Shown here piece after piece: positions 12,669 to 22,856 of a DNA stretch of 64,000 nt. Source of the DNA: Burkholderia sp. (GTDB lineage: Bacteria; Pseudomonadota; Gammaproteobacteria; Burkholderiales; Burkholderiaceae); the NCBI GenBank assembly GCA_040954445.1, contig CP144361.1:682001-746000 (forward strand), written 5' to 3'. Position 1 is the first letter of the stretch; each line of letters begins with the position of its first letter. The notes beneath the pieces were generated by a model. That model did not search any database. It saw nothing but the letters and a program-made list of their open reading frames with translations, and was not told where the DNA came from. A program made the position numbers and the translations under genes.

Positions 12669-14558
12669 TCAGCGCCCCGTGGTCGAAGCGGTATGCGCGG
12701 CGGGTTTCTCCCACCAGGTCGACACCACCCAGTCCTCCGCTGAATAGTACAACGGCAACGTCGTGGGATAGGCCAGTCGCCGCTGGTAGGCGACCCGGTG
12801 CATGGTGCTGTACCACTGCGGCACAACATAGTAGCCGTGCATCAACACCCGGTCGAGCGCGTGAGTAGCGTCAAGCAGTTGCTCGCGCGTCTTCGCCTGC
12901 ACCAGGGTCTTCAGGATCGCGTCGACAGTCAGCGATTTCAAGCCGATCAGGTTTTCCGAGCCAGTCTGGTCGGCGTAGCGGCTGGCGTAGCGCAGCACCT
13001 GCTCACTGCCCGGCACCTGCACGCCCGGGTAGCGGATCGTAGTCATGTCATAGTCGAAGGCGTCGAGACGCTTCTGCAGTAGTGCGAAATCGGCGGTGCG
13101 AAAGCACGCCTCGATGCCTAGCTTAGCAAGATTGTGCTGGTAGACGACGACCACCGGCTCCATTGAACCGCCCGAAGCCTCGAGGATCTCGAAGCGGAGA
13201 GGCTCGCCGCGCGCGTTGCGCAGCGAGCCGTTTCGATAAGTCCAGCCGGCCGCGGTCAGCAGCGCGCGCGCCTTCAGCAGGTTGGCGCGCAGCGAACCTG
13301 GCGAATTCGAATTAGTGGAAGGCTGCTCAGGCATCGGCCCGAACACGGTCGGATCCAGTTGCTTACGCAACGGTTCCAAGATCGCCAGCTCGCCCGCGCC
13401 TGGCGTACCGGTGGCCTGTAGCTCGGTATCGGCGAAATAGCTGTTCAGGCGCGTGTAGCCTCCATAGAACAGCTGGCGGTTCAGCCATTCGAAGTCGAAG
13501 GCCAGGTCCAGCGCCTCGCGCACGCGCACGTCCTGGAACAGCGACCGGCGTAGGTTCATTATGAAACCCTGCATGCCCGCGCCATTGTGCTGGCGGAATT
13601 CGTGCTTGATTAGCTCGCCTTTGTCAAAGCGCTTTCCGATGTCGCGCCGTACCCAGTTGCGTGCGATGTACTCGACCAGCACGTCGTATTCACCAGCCTT
13701 GAAGCCCTCCAGACGTGCCACCTCGTCGCCGTAAAGCTTATAGACGATATGCGTGAAATTGTTGGTGCCCACCCGCACCGGCAGGTCGGCCCCCCAATAA
13801 TGAGAATCGCGACGGTAGGTGATGGTGCGACCGGTGTCGTAGCACTCTATCAAGTAGGGGCCGCTGCCGATCGGCACCTCAAAGGCCAATTGGTCGAACG
13901 GCACGTGGCTGCCGTCTGGCCTGGTGCCCCACTTGCGGGAGAACACCGGGATGGCACCGGCGGTGAGCGGCAACTCGCGATCTGCGCGCGCAAACTCGAA
14001 GCGGATGGTGGCCGCGGAGACCACCACCGCGCGCTTGATCTCGGCGAAATAAGCCGCGTACTGCGGCGTGGCCTGCGGGCTCTTGAGCGTGTCGAAGGAA
14101 TACTTGACGTCATCGGCTGTGACCGCGTCACCGTTCGAGAAGCGCACGCGGGGATTGAGATGGAAGGTAGCCGAAAGCTGGTCCGGCGCGATCGTCACGT
14201 CGTCAGCCAGCAAACCATAGGCGCTGGCCGGTTCGTCGAGGCTTCCCATCATCAGACTCTCGAACAACAGGCCGATACCAGGCGCGGGATTGCCACGCAG
14301 TGTGAACGGGTTGAACTTATCGAAAGTGGTGAGTCGGTTCGGGTTGGCCAGCACCAAGGTACCGCTCTTAGGCGCGTCCGGGTTCACGTAGTCGAAATGC
14401 TTGAAGCCGGGTGGATATTTCGGCTCGCCATATTGCGCGATCGCATAGACGGCATGGGCAGGAGGCGCAGTAGTCACGGCGAACAAGGCCAGCAAGGCGG
14501 CGATGGCGGCATGCAGGGTGCGGCAAAGCGCAGCGGCCCGGAACGACGGAATCGGCAT
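12669..14558 (-). CDS. yejA: Extracellular peptide-binding protein YejA (family 5 SBP)
   Basis: 629-residue periplasmic solute-binding protein. A Sec signal peptide is visible (hydrophobic core LHAAIAALLALFAVTT, cleavage probably after AHA). The mature protein begins YAIAQYGEPKYPPGFKHFDY and shows family-5 features such as GTLVLANPNRLTTFDKFNPFTL and FHLNPRVRFSNGDAVTADDV. It captures short peptides for YejB/YejE/YejF. The start at 14558 is the first ATG before the signal sequence. It is the first gene of the minus-strand yejABEF group; the promoter must lie in 14559-14692, which also holds half of palindromic repeat B. Confidence 0.94.
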   Translation of the reverse strand: MPIPSFRAAALCRTLHAAIAALLALFAVTTAPPAHAVYAIAQYGEPKYPPGFKHFDYVNPDAPKSGTLVLANPNRLTTFDKFNPFTLRGNPAPGIGLLFESLMMGSLDEPASAYGLLADDVTIAPDQLSATFHLNPRVRFSNGDAVTADDVKYSFDTLKSPQATPQYAAYFAEIKRAVVVSAATIRFEFARADRELPLTAGAIPVFSRKWGTRPDGSHVPFDQLAFEVPIGSGPYLIECYDTGRTITYRRDSHYWGADLPVRVGTNNFTHIVYKLYGDEVARLEGFKAGEYDVLVEYIARNWVRRDIGKRFDKGELIKHEFRQHNGAGMQGFIMNLRRSLFQDVRVREALDLAFDFEWLNRQLFYGGYTRLNSYFADTELQATGTPGAGELAILEPLRKQLDPTVFGPMPEQPSTNSNSPGSLRANLLKARALLTAAGWTYRNGSLRNARGEPLRFEILEASGGSMEPVVVVYQHNLAKLGIEACFRTADFALLQKRLDAFDYDMTTIRYPGVQVPGSEQVLRYASRYADQTGSENLIGLKSLTVDAILKTLVQAKTREQLLDATHALDRVLMHGYYVVPQWYSTMHRVAYQRRLAYPTTLPLYYSAEDWVVSTWWEKPAAHTASTTGR

Positions 14559-14645
14559 GAAGGTAAAATCGCTCGTGGTTCGTTGGCGGTGTCGCGCATT
14601 CTACCGAGTGCGGCGGCACCAATTTTTCTGGACCTAAATTTTGTT

Positions 14646-14684
14646 TATCAACAATTCGTGATCTTGAAATTTGAAAATCATCAC
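14646..14684. repeat. Palindromic repeat B, half copy
   Basis: The segment with ATTCGTGATCTTGAAATTTG resembles one arm of the 114-bp palindromic element at 18121. It lies in the yejA upstream region and abuts an IS left end at 14693. The second arm is absent. Confidence 0.5.
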
Positions 14685-14692
14685 ATCATACG

Positions 14693-15818
14693 GGCGTTGT
14701 TGCATAAATCGAGCGAGATCCGTTGACGTTTACGCGCAACGGTCGCTGGGCCAGTCTCCTATCAAGTCAGATTCCAGAGTAACTGCCTAATTTTTGCCAA
14801 GAAAATGCGCAAGGACATACACAAGACAGGTGAGCCGAAGGCACGCCACCGTGTCAGGAATTGGGCGGCCTATCATGAAGGCTTGATCAACTGGGGGAAC
14901 GTAACAATATGGATAGATAAAGCAGTTTTTGCCAGAATATCCGATTCTATACCCACACGTGGTCGCCAGTGTCTATACGGCGATACGCTGATTCAGGCAT
15001 TACTTGGCGTGAAGACCGTCTATCGACTGACGTTGCGCGCCCTGCAAGGTTTCACCCAAAGTCTGCGTGACCTGGCCTTCCCGAGCTTGCCGGTGCCGAA
15101 TTACACCACGCTCTGTCGCCGGGCAAAAACGCTTGATGTCGAACTGCCGATCCTTCGTGACAATGAACCAGATCCATCTGGTTGTCGACAGCACCGGTCT
15201 GAAGGTCTATGGAGAAGGTGAATGGAAGGTGGCGCCAGCACGGCTACTCGAAGCGGCGCACGTGGCGTAAAGTCCATCTCGCGCTCAACGCGAATACGGG
15301 TCAAGTGCATGCCGCGCTAATGACGAATCAGAATGTGGCTGACGGTGACGCTCTGGCCAAGTTGCTCGACCAAATTCCACGCGAAGAACAAATCGATGTT
15401 ATCGGCGGTGATGGTGCCTACGACACCAAGCCATGCCATGCGGCCATTGCTGCACGCAAGTGCTATTCCTTCGATTCGGCCACGCGAGGGTGCCGTTCAT
15501 TAGCCAGCGGATATGCCCGGTGCGGCGTGGCGTAATGGCGCGGTTGATGCAATTGCCCGTGACGGTCGTCGAGAATGGAAAAAAGACAGTGGCTACCACC
15601 GGTGATCGCTTGCCGAAAATGCGCTTTATCGGTTTAAGACGCTCACCGGCGACTGTCTCTAGGCGCGTCACATCGATTCGCACGGGACCGAGGTCGCCGT
15701 TCGCGTCGGTGTAATCAACCGCATGGCGGACCTCGCTCCTTTGCAATCCGTTCGTATCGCCTGAAATTATGCCCGTCGATGCCATTGCGTCCTCGCGCTC
15801 GATTGATGTCACAACGCC
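14693..15818 (+). mobile_element. IS903-group element, full length, transposase a pseudogene
   Basis: The 1,126-bp copy has both ends; the right end is degenerate (GATTGATGTCACAACGCC). The transposase opens at 14805 (MRKDIHKTGEPKARHRVRN). It is broken by a +1 at about 15169 (RDNEPDPSGCRQ), an extra base around 15232, another at about 15462, and further changes to the end. The flanks (catcatacg and tctgaaacg) do not match, and the right side is fused to an IS630 fragment. Confidence 0.9.
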
Positions 15819-16062
15819 TCTGAAACGGTTCGTTGCCGAAAATGCAAAACGCCTGCGGTTGATCCGTCTGCCCGGCTACTGCACTGAACTGCATCCAAAC
15901 GAACTGCTCAATCAGGATGTCAAGATGAACGTGCTGGACAAGAGTCGACCGGGACCAGCAAGGCGGACATGATCGGGGCGGTTTGCTGGCAGAAAGAGCC
16001 GCATCTGATTCGCAATTAGTTCAAGGAAAAGATGCAAGTTATGCCGCCTCATAATAACCCCA
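15819..16062 (+). pseudogene. IS630-family transposase, C-terminal remnant
   Basis: Reading RFVAENAKRLRLIRLPGYC and TELHPNELLNQDVKMNVL then, after a frame slip at ~15950, KADMIGAVCWQKEPHLIRN. These resemble the last DDE portion of IS630-type transposases (LPxYxPELNPxE motif). The 5' part is missing, cut by the IS at 15818. The downstream end at about 16062-16085 is where it deleted most of gloB. Confidence 0.7.
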
Positions 16063-16084
16063 TATTTGTCCAACCTACCAGTAT

Positions 16085-16133
16085 AGTAGTGGTCGGAAAA
16101 TGCCGGCACCGGCACGTATTCCAGCTTGTTCAT
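16085..16133 (-). pseudogene. gloB: gloB 5' stub (hydroxyacylglutathione hydrolase)
   Basis: On the minus strand an ATG at 16133 opens MNKLEYVPVPAFSDHY, the characteristic glyoxalase II N-terminus (normally ...VPAFSDNYIW). The similarity stops after about 16 codons where the IS630 remnant begins. The stub is divergent from the adjacent methyltransferase gene, 18 bp away, which is the arrangement I would expect in Burkholderia. Glyoxalase II function from this locus is lost. Confidence 0.7.
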
Positions 16134-16151
16134 GGGCGCGCACTCATCGAT

Positions 16152-16967
16152 ATGTCCGATCATCCGATTATAGACTGGCCCGCCTGGAGCGTCTCGCCGC
16201 CGGGTCGCTACGTGCTCGAGTGGGAACAGGCCCAGCTCGACCGCGTGGTGTCCGACGTGTTCGGCTTTCATGCTTTGCAGCTAGGTCTGCCTCAACTCGA
16301 TTCCCTGCGCGAGAACCGGATGCCCGGTCGCGGTCTCGTGCTGGACCCGGCCAGCGTCCCCAGCGCACCGTTCCGCTATCCCTGTGCGGGCGGCTACCCG
16401 GTCGGCCCGCATCATGCGCCGACCGGGTGCAGCATGGTTTGGTGCGACTTGCACGAGCTTCCGTTTGAAGCGCAGAGCATCGACCTGATCGTGATGCCGC
16501 ACACGCTGGAGTTCACCGCTGACCCGCTCGACCTGCTGCGCGAGGTCGAGCGGGTACTGATGCCGGAAGGCCGGCTGGTGATCACGGGCTTCAATTCGCT
16601 GAGCTTGTGGGGTGCCCGGCAGTCGGTCGGGCGCATCGCCAACCGGCCCTTCGTGCCGGTCGCTCGTGACCCGATCGCTTTCATCCGCCTCAAGGACTGG
16701 ATAAAGCTGCTCGGCTTCGACATCGAACGCGGTCGCTTCGGCTGCTACCGTCCGCCGCTGGCCACCGACAAGTGGATGGCGCGCTATGCTTTCATGGAGG
16801 CCGCCGGAGACCGCTGGTGGCCGATCTTCGGCGCGGTCTACATGGTCACCGCGGTCAAGCGCGTGCGCGAGATGGGGCTGGTAGGCCCGATCTTGGTCCG
16901 CAAGCCTGTGCGGGCACCCGGCTTCGCGACCGCCTCTACCCCCACCACCCATCAAGAGCATTCATGA
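16152..16967 (+). CDS. SAM-dependent methyltransferase (class I), unassigned substrate
   Basis: 271 residues from [18 protein letters not shown]; upstream in-frame codons from 16032 belong to the IS630 remnant and gloB antisense, so the internal ATG is chosen. The protein has a class I methyltransferase C-terminal half ([19 protein letters not shown], then [20 protein letters not shown]). It starts divergently from gloB and overlaps rnhA by ATGA at its 3' end, so it is probably translationally coupled to rnhA. The substrate is unknown. Confidence 0.85.
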   Translation: MSDHPIIDWPAWSVSPPGRYVLEWEQAQLDRVVSDVFGFHALQLGLPQLDSLRENRMPGRGLVLDPASVPSAPFRYPCAGGYPVGPHHAPTGCSMVWCDLHELPFEAQSIDLIVMPHTLEFTADPLDLLREVERVLMPEGRLVITGFNSLSLWGARQSVGRIANRPFVPVARDPIAFIRLKDWIKLLGFDIERGRFGCYRPPLATDKWMARYAFMEAAGDRWWPIFGAVYMVTAVKRVREMGLVGPILVRKPVRAPGFATASTPTTHQEHS

Positions 16968-17413
16968 CGTTGCAATCGATCGATATCTATACCGACGGTG
17001 CTTGCAAGGGTAATCCCGGCCCCGGCGGCTGGGGTGCCCTGCTGCGCTTTGGCGCCCAGGAACAGGAACTGTTCGGCGGCGAGGCTGGCACCACCAACAA
17101 CCGTATGGAGCTGCTGGCCGTGATCAAAGCACTCGAGGCGCTTAAGCGCCGCTGCCACGTGGTCGTGCACACCGATTCACAATACGTGCAAAAAGGCATC
17201 AGCGAGTGGATCCACGGCTGGAAGAAAAAAGGCTGGGTGACCACAACGAAGACGCCGGTCAAGAACGACGATCTCTGGAAGCGGCTCGACGAGCTGGTGT
17301 TCGGCCATGAGATCGAATGGCGCTGGGTCAAAGGCCATACAGGCCACGCCGAGAACGAACGCGCAGACGCGCTCGCCAACCGCGGCGTCGAAGCGCTGTC
17401 GAAGCAGGCCTGA
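16964..17413 (+). CDS. rnhA: Ribonuclease HI
   Basis: 149 residues. Ribonuclease HI degrades RNA in RNA-DNA hybrids (R-loops, primers). All four catalytic acidic residues are recognisable: D in [17 protein letters not shown] in [14 protein letters not shown] in VVHTDSQYV and D in [12 protein letters not shown]. The basic handle segment [20 protein letters not shown] is present. The start ATG overlaps the stop of the methyltransferase. In related genomes I would expect dnaQ next; here dnaQ lies at 22119 on the opposite strand. Confidence 0.96.
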   Translation: MTLQSIDIYTDGACKGNPGPGGWGALLRFGAQEQELFGGEAGTTNNRMELLAVIKALEALKRRCHVVVHTDSQYVQKGISEWIHGWKKKGWVTTTKTPVKNDDLWKRLDELVFGHEIEWRWVKGHTGHAENERADALANRGVEALSKQA

Positions 17414-17485
17414 GTAGCCCACGCGCCGCTGCCCCCTCGCCTTTACCGTCCTCCCTCGACCTCCGAGCTGGCTATATTGAAGAAC

Positions 17486-17563
17486 GGTGTTGTTGTATAA
17501 ATCGAGCGAGATCCGTTGCGCGTAAACGTCAACGAGCTTTCGCTCGATTTATGCAACAACGCC
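17486..17563. repeat. Two-headed IS palindrome (left end x left end), 78 bp
   Basis: A short IS left end (GGTGTTGTTGTATAAATC...GATCCGTTG) meets a longer inverted left end (GCGTAAACGTCAACGAGC...GCAACAACGCC). It is the only left-left derivative seen; the others are right-right. It lies 72 bp after rnhA. Confidence 0.8.
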
Positions 17564-18118
17564 CATCAGAATGTTGCTGACGGTGACGCTCTCGCCAAGT
17601 TGCTGGACCAGATTCCACGCGAAGAACAAATCGCTGTCATCAGCGGCGACGGTGCCTACGACACCAGGCCATGCCGGCCATTGCTGCACGCAGTGCTGTT
17701 CCTTCGACTCCGCCACGCGAGGCTGCTGCTCATTGGCCAGCGGATACGCCCGGTGCGGCGTGGCGTAACGGCGCGGTTGATGCAATTGCCCGTGACGGTC
17801 GCCGAGAATGGAAGAAAGACAGTTGCTACCACCGGTGATTGCTTGCCGAGAATGCGATGTATCGGTTCAAGGCGCTCACCGGAAACTGTCTCTGGGCGGG
17901 TCACATCGACGCGCAGGCGATCGAGGGTGCCGTTCGCATCGGCGTCATCAACCGCATGGCGGACCTCGCTCATCCGCAATCCGTTCGTATCGCCTGACAT
18001 TATGCCCGTCAATGTCATTGCGTCCCCTCGCTCGATTTATGCAACAACGCCTTTCGCGTGAAAGCTGGTCGAGCAACTTGGCCAGAGCGTCACCGTCAGC
18101 CACATTCTGATGCGTCAT
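17564..18118. mobile_element. IS903-group fragments: 3' half (+) followed by an internal piece (-)
   Basis: 17564-18051 is a plus-oriented fragment from QNVADGDALAKLLDQIP to the right end (GATTTATGCAACAACGCC), with frame breaks. 18052-18118 is a minus-oriented internal piece covering the same QNVADGDALAKLLDQ stretch. Neither can encode a transposase. Confidence 0.85.
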
Positions 18119-18120
18119 TA

Positions 18121-18606
<486 letters not shown>

Positions 18607-18702
18607 GTGCCGCATTTTTCGCGGTTTGCGTCCTGCAAGCCGGTTGCGTCATGCCAGGTTCCACCAAGCCATTGTCATTGACGGTAAGAACTCGGTTCAA
18701 AA

Positions 18703-18750
18703 GGCGTTGTTGCATAAATCGAGCGCGAGGACGCAATGGCACCGACGTGT
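18703..18750 (-). mobile_element. IS903-group right-end stub
   Basis: About 48 bp starting GGCGTTGTTGCATAAATCGA and continuing through GAGGACGCAATGGCACCGAC, then unrelated sequence. Confidence 0.8.
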
Positions 18751-19363
18751 GTTGCGCGAAGTGTGAGCTATACGAGGAGAGTACATCCCATTGGTCAGCG
18801 TATTGCATGCCAGTTCGCGACTTAACGTCGAGGGCGCTCTTTTGAGCTTGTGGTCAATTGACCACAAGCTCAATCCCTCGTTTTACCAACAAGCGATTCG
18901 CATACGTTCTTCAGGGTGCAGTTGTTAGTACATTCTTTTTGCCATAGACGCAATTTACTGGTTGGCGAAGGTGTTGCACTTTAGATTTGAGGCCGTCGAT
19001 TATATTTTTAAGATATCTGGGCGGCACGGTGGAGAAGTTCCATGATGCGGAGCGACGAAGCGATTCAGTTACAATACGTATCCACTGGATAGCAGCAGTA
19101 ACAGGCCTGGTTTTTGCGCGACTGACCGGGTAGTACCGGCATCGCCCCCACAAGTTAGCTTCTGACTGGGCGCGAGGAGCATTGCGGATCGCGCCGCGGT
19201 GCGAGCGGGCTGGACCCCCGGAAGGGGTAACGGGCTAACGGTACCGGAGGCTTTCGGCCCCGACAACGCCCAATGGTTGGCCAACCATGATAAAGGCCGT
19301 TGCGGGTAATCCCAAAGTGCGGAGAAAATCTCGCGATTTGCGGCACATTGAAGAAGCAAGCAG
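18751..19363. other. Gene-free stretch upstream of dksA
   Basis: About 610 bp without a convincing gene. An 80-codon minus frame (18911-19153) has no recognisable family. The notable structure is a perfect 28-bp palindrome at 18844-18871 (half-site GAGCTTGTGGTCAA). The last ~60 bp must hold the dksA leader. Confidence 0.6.
18844..18871. promoter_or_regulatory. Perfect 28-bp palindrome
   Basis: The half-site GAGCTTGTGGTCAA is followed directly by its exact complement, with no spacer. No T-run follows, so a rho-independent terminator is unlikely. It could be a binding site of a dimeric regulator or a relic of a mobile element; function unknown. Confidence 0.4.
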
Positions 19364-19780
19364 ATGAAGAACAAACTCTTGACCGAAGCCTCAATCCTGC
19401 AGATGAGCGAGAAAGATTACATGAACGACGATCAGCTCGCGTTCTTCAAAAATCGACTTGAACAGTTGCAGGCAGAAATCCTCCGCAATGCGGGCCAGAC
19501 GACTGAGAACTTGCGTGAAACGGTCATCGTTCCGGATCCTGCTGATCGCGCGACGATCGAAGAGGAACACGCGCTCGAGCTGCGCACGCGCGATCGCGAG
19601 CGTAAGCTGCTCAAAAAAGTCCAGCAGTCGCTCGCGCGCATCGATTCTGGCGAATATGGCTGGTGCGAGGAAACCGGAGAACCGATCGGCATTCCCCGTC
19701 TGATCGCGCGCCCGACGGCCACCCTCTCGCTGGAAGCCCAGGAGCGCCGCGAGCTACGCCAGAAGCTGTTCGGCGACTGA
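19364..19780 (+). CDS. dksA: RNA polymerase-binding transcription factor DksA (Cys-poor type)
   Basis: 138 residues. DksA binds the RNA polymerase secondary channel and, with ppGpp, controls stringent-response promoters. The coiled-coil region (about residues 30-105) contains the tip motif DPADRATIEEEHALELRTRDRERK, here noted by its DPADRA start. The globular C-terminal part reads YGWCEETGEPIGIPRL...TLSLEAQERRE, in which only the first of the four zinc-finger cysteines is present. This matches the zinc-independent form found in many alpha- and betaproteobacteria, so I do not treat it as damage. A weak hairpin (GCCC...GGGC then ATTTTC) follows the stop. Upstream are 600 bp without a gene, downstream an IS palindrome. 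Confidence 0.95.
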   Translation: MKNKLLTEASILQMSEKDYMNDDQLAFFKNRLEQLQAEILRNAGQTTENLRETVIVPDPADRATIEEEHALELRTRDRERKLLKKVQQSLARIDSGEYGWCEETGEPIGIPRLIARPTATLSLEAQERRELRQKLFGD

Positions 19781-19826
19781 TCCGCCCGGCTTTGGGCATT
19801 TTCGCTCGTGATATCGCCGCGCTTAG

Positions 19827-19980
19827 GGCGTTGTTGCATAAATCGAGTGTGAGGATGCAATAGCATCGACGGGCATAATTTTAGGCAATACGAACGGATT
19901 GCCTGAAATTATGCCCGTCGATGCTATTGCATCCTCACACTCGATTTATGCAACAACGCCCAACAACGCCCAACAACGCC
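19827..19980. repeat. Two-headed IS palindrome (right x right), 134 bp, with triplicated terminus
   Basis: The palindrome 19827-19960 consists of two inverted right ends with arms of about 55 bp that match perfectly (outer GGCGTTGTTGCATAAATCGA, inner ATCGACGGGCATAATT). The right terminus CAACAACGCC is then repeated twice more in tandem (19961-19980), giving three copies in a row. Confidence 0.9.
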
Positions 19981-20119
19981 ACAAATACCCCAAAACAGCA
20001 TGCTGCACCGCAACAGTTGTGTAAAATTCGTCGTGTTTCGTTATACCGCACCACGTTTCAATCTCTTCGGATGGATTCTCCATCCATTGGGACGCTCATT
20101 TTTGCATTTGACTTTCGAG

Positions 20120-21079
<960 letters not shown>

Positions 21080-21187
21080 GGGGGGCATATTCCTCTCCGG
21101 CCCGACGCGCCAGTCGCCAGCGGCTCTGTCCCTGGCGCAAACCTCGTACGCCGGCCCCCCACCTCCGGCACCCCCTGGTCGGTCCCC

Positions 21188-21290
21188 GCCCGGTCTCTGG
21201 CTGTTCGAACTCGATAACACGTTCTACCACGCCTCGCACGCAGTCTTCCCGGCGATCACAACACGGCGATATGTGAGGCACGCTGCAGGT
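21188..21290 (+). pseudogene. HAD-type pyrimidine 5'-nucleotidase, N-terminal remnant
   Basis: One frame reads GLWLFELDNTFYHASHAVFP followed by AIT, the start of a HAD hydrolase with the DxDxT-like motif changed to ELDNT (normally FDLDNTLHHAS in the Burkholderia protein after argB). Similarity ends about 21290; the remainder is missing. The nucleophile region is altered (FELDN) and the gene is clearly dead. Confidence 0.65.
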
Positions 21291-21379
21291 CGCCCGGGCC
21301 CGTGCCGATCACCTGCGTACTTATTATGTATTAATAATAAGTGAACTTGAATCAAGTTGCATAACGAATTGGTCTGTGC

Positions 21380-21426
21380 GGCGTTGTTGCATAAATCGAG
21401 TGTGAGGACGCAATAGCAACAACGCC
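21380..21426. repeat. 47-bp minimal IS derivative
   Basis: GGCGTTGTTGCATAAATCGA plus about 17 bp of right-end sequence run straight into CAACAACGCC. A second 47-bp unit of the same design is at 53602-53648. Both are followed immediately by an internal transposase fragment. Confidence 0.8.
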
Positions 21427-22094
21427 ATCCTTCGTGACAACGAACCGATCTCTCTGGTTGTCGACAGCACCGGTCTGAAGGTCTATGGAGCAGGTGAGTG
21501 GAAGGGGTGCGCCAGCACGGCCACTCGAAGCGGCGCACGTGGCGTAAAGTCCATCTCGCGCTCAACGCGAATACGGGGCAAGTGCATGCCGCGCTAATGA
21601 CGAATCAGAATGTGGCTGACGGTGACACTCTGGCCAAGTTGCTCGACCAGATTCCACGCGAAGAACAAATCGATGTCATCGGCGGTGACGGTGCCTACGA
21701 CACCAAGCCATGCCATGTGGCCATTGCTGCACGCAGTGCTATTCCTTCGATTCCGCCACGCGAGGGTGCCGTTCATTGGCCAGCGGATATGCCCGGTGCG
21801 GCGTGGCGTAATGGCGCGGTTGATGCAATTGCCCGTGACGGTCGGCGAGAATGGAAGCAAAACAGTCGCTACCACCGGCGATCGCTTGCCGAAAATGCGA
21901 TGTATCGGTTCAAGACCCTCACCGGCAACTGTCTCTGGGCGCGTCACATCGACTCGCAGGCGACCGAGGTCTCCGTTCGCGTCGGAGTCATCAACCGTAT
22001 GGCGAACCTCGCTCGTCCGCAATCCGTTCGTATCGCCTGCAATTATGCCCATCGATGCCATTGCGTCCTCGTGCTCGATTTATGCAACAACGCC
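21427..22094 (+). mobile_element. IS903-group 3' fragment
   Basis: Starts inside the transposase (ILRDNEPISLVVDSTGLKVYG) and continues to a normal right end (GATTTATGCAACAACGCC at 22094). A one-base insertion near 21507 shifts the frame; the rest to SVRIA is open. The frame then runs antisense through dnaQ, which has no meaning. No left end. Confidence 0.9.
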
Positions 22095-22118
22095 CCTTTA
22101 GATATACGTCAGCCGGCC

Positions 22119-22844
22119 TCAGACGATCGGCGCGTCTTCCTTGCGCCAGACGCAGGTACCCTTGACCGACTTGTCGAGATCGTCGAGCTGCGCCAGGTGT
22201 TCGGCCAGTTCTTCTTGGCTGGCGGACAGCACTGGCAGCGCCAGCATGGCCAGCGAAAGTCGTGCCGTGTCGTTCGCGCCGGCCTCGTCAGTGCCATCAT
22301 CGCGGGGCATGTCGATCACCAGGCTCTCCTGGCCCCGTGTCATCGCCAGGTAGACCTCGGCGAGCAGCTCCGAGTCGAGCAATGCGCCGTGCAGCGTGCG
22401 GTGCGCGTTGCTGATGCCGAACCGACCGCACAGCGCGTCGAGCGAATTGCGCTTTCCGGGGAACATCTGCTTGGCCTGTACCAGCGTATCGATCACGCCG
22501 TCGCAGTGCTGGTTGAGTGGCGGCAGGCCCACGCGTTCGAACTCGGCGTCGATAAAGCCGATGTCAAAGGGCGCGTTGTGGATAATCAGCTCGGCGCCGC
22601 GCACGAAATCGCAGATTGCATGGGCGACTTCGGCAAACTTCGGCTTGTCGCTGAGGAATTCGGTGGTCAGGCCGTGCACGGCCAGCGCGCTCGGATTGCT
22701 GTCGCGCTCTGGATTCAAGTAGAAATGCAGGTTGTTTCCAGTCATCCGGCGGTTGAGCATTTCCACGCAGCTGATTTCGATGATGCGATCACCAGTGCGT
22801 GTGTTCAGACCGGTGGTTTCCGTATCGAGGATGATCTGGCGCAT
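22119..22844 (-). CDS. dnaQ: DNA polymerase III epsilon subunit (3'-5' exonuclease)
   Basis: 241 residues from ATG at 22844. Proofreading exonuclease of the replicative polymerase; it binds the alpha subunit DnaE, whose gene is at the right edge of this window. DEDDh motifs: ExoI IILDTETTGLNTRTGDRIIE, ExoII IHNAPFDIGFIDAEF and ExoIII HGALLDSELLAEVYL. The C-terminal tail (QEELAEHLAQLDDLDKSVKG) is probably the DnaE-binding segment. Codons before MRQIILD in the longer open frame are IS sequence. The gene is closely bounded by IS ends on both sides (24 bp at the 3' side, 12 bp upstream of the start), so its native promoter is probably gone. Confidence 0.96.
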   Translation of the reverse strand: MRQIILDTETTGLNTRTGDRIIEISCVEMLNRRMTGNNLHFYLNPERDSNPSALAVHGLTTEFLSDKPKFAEVAHAICDFVRGAELIIHNAPFDIGFIDAEFERVGLPPLNQHCDGVIDTLVQAKQMFPGKRNSLDALCGRFGISNAHRTLHGALLDSELLAEVYLAMTRGQESLVIDMPRDDGTDEAGANDTARLSLAMLALPVLSASQEELAEHLAQLDDLDKSVKGTCVWRKEDAPIV

Positions 22845-22856
22845 GGGTGTTCTTAA

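Noticed and set aside
13749..14726. 325-codon plus-strand frame opposite yejA
   Set aside because: Antisense of a clearly coding gene with a signal peptide and conserved family sequence; typical GC-rich shadow frame.
18911..19153. 80-codon minus-strand frame upstream of dksA
   Set aside because: No recognisable domain, no ribosome-binding site and no conserved neighbour; left as unassigned intergenic DNA.
19364..19780. DksA with lost cysteines interpreted as pseudogene
   Set aside because: The C-E-E-T...S-L-E-A form is a known zinc-independent DksA type in alpha/betaproteobacteria and the rest is intact.
21498..22856. 452-codon plus-strand frame
   Set aside because: A chance fusion: the first part is an IS transposase fragment, the rest is antisense dnaQ.
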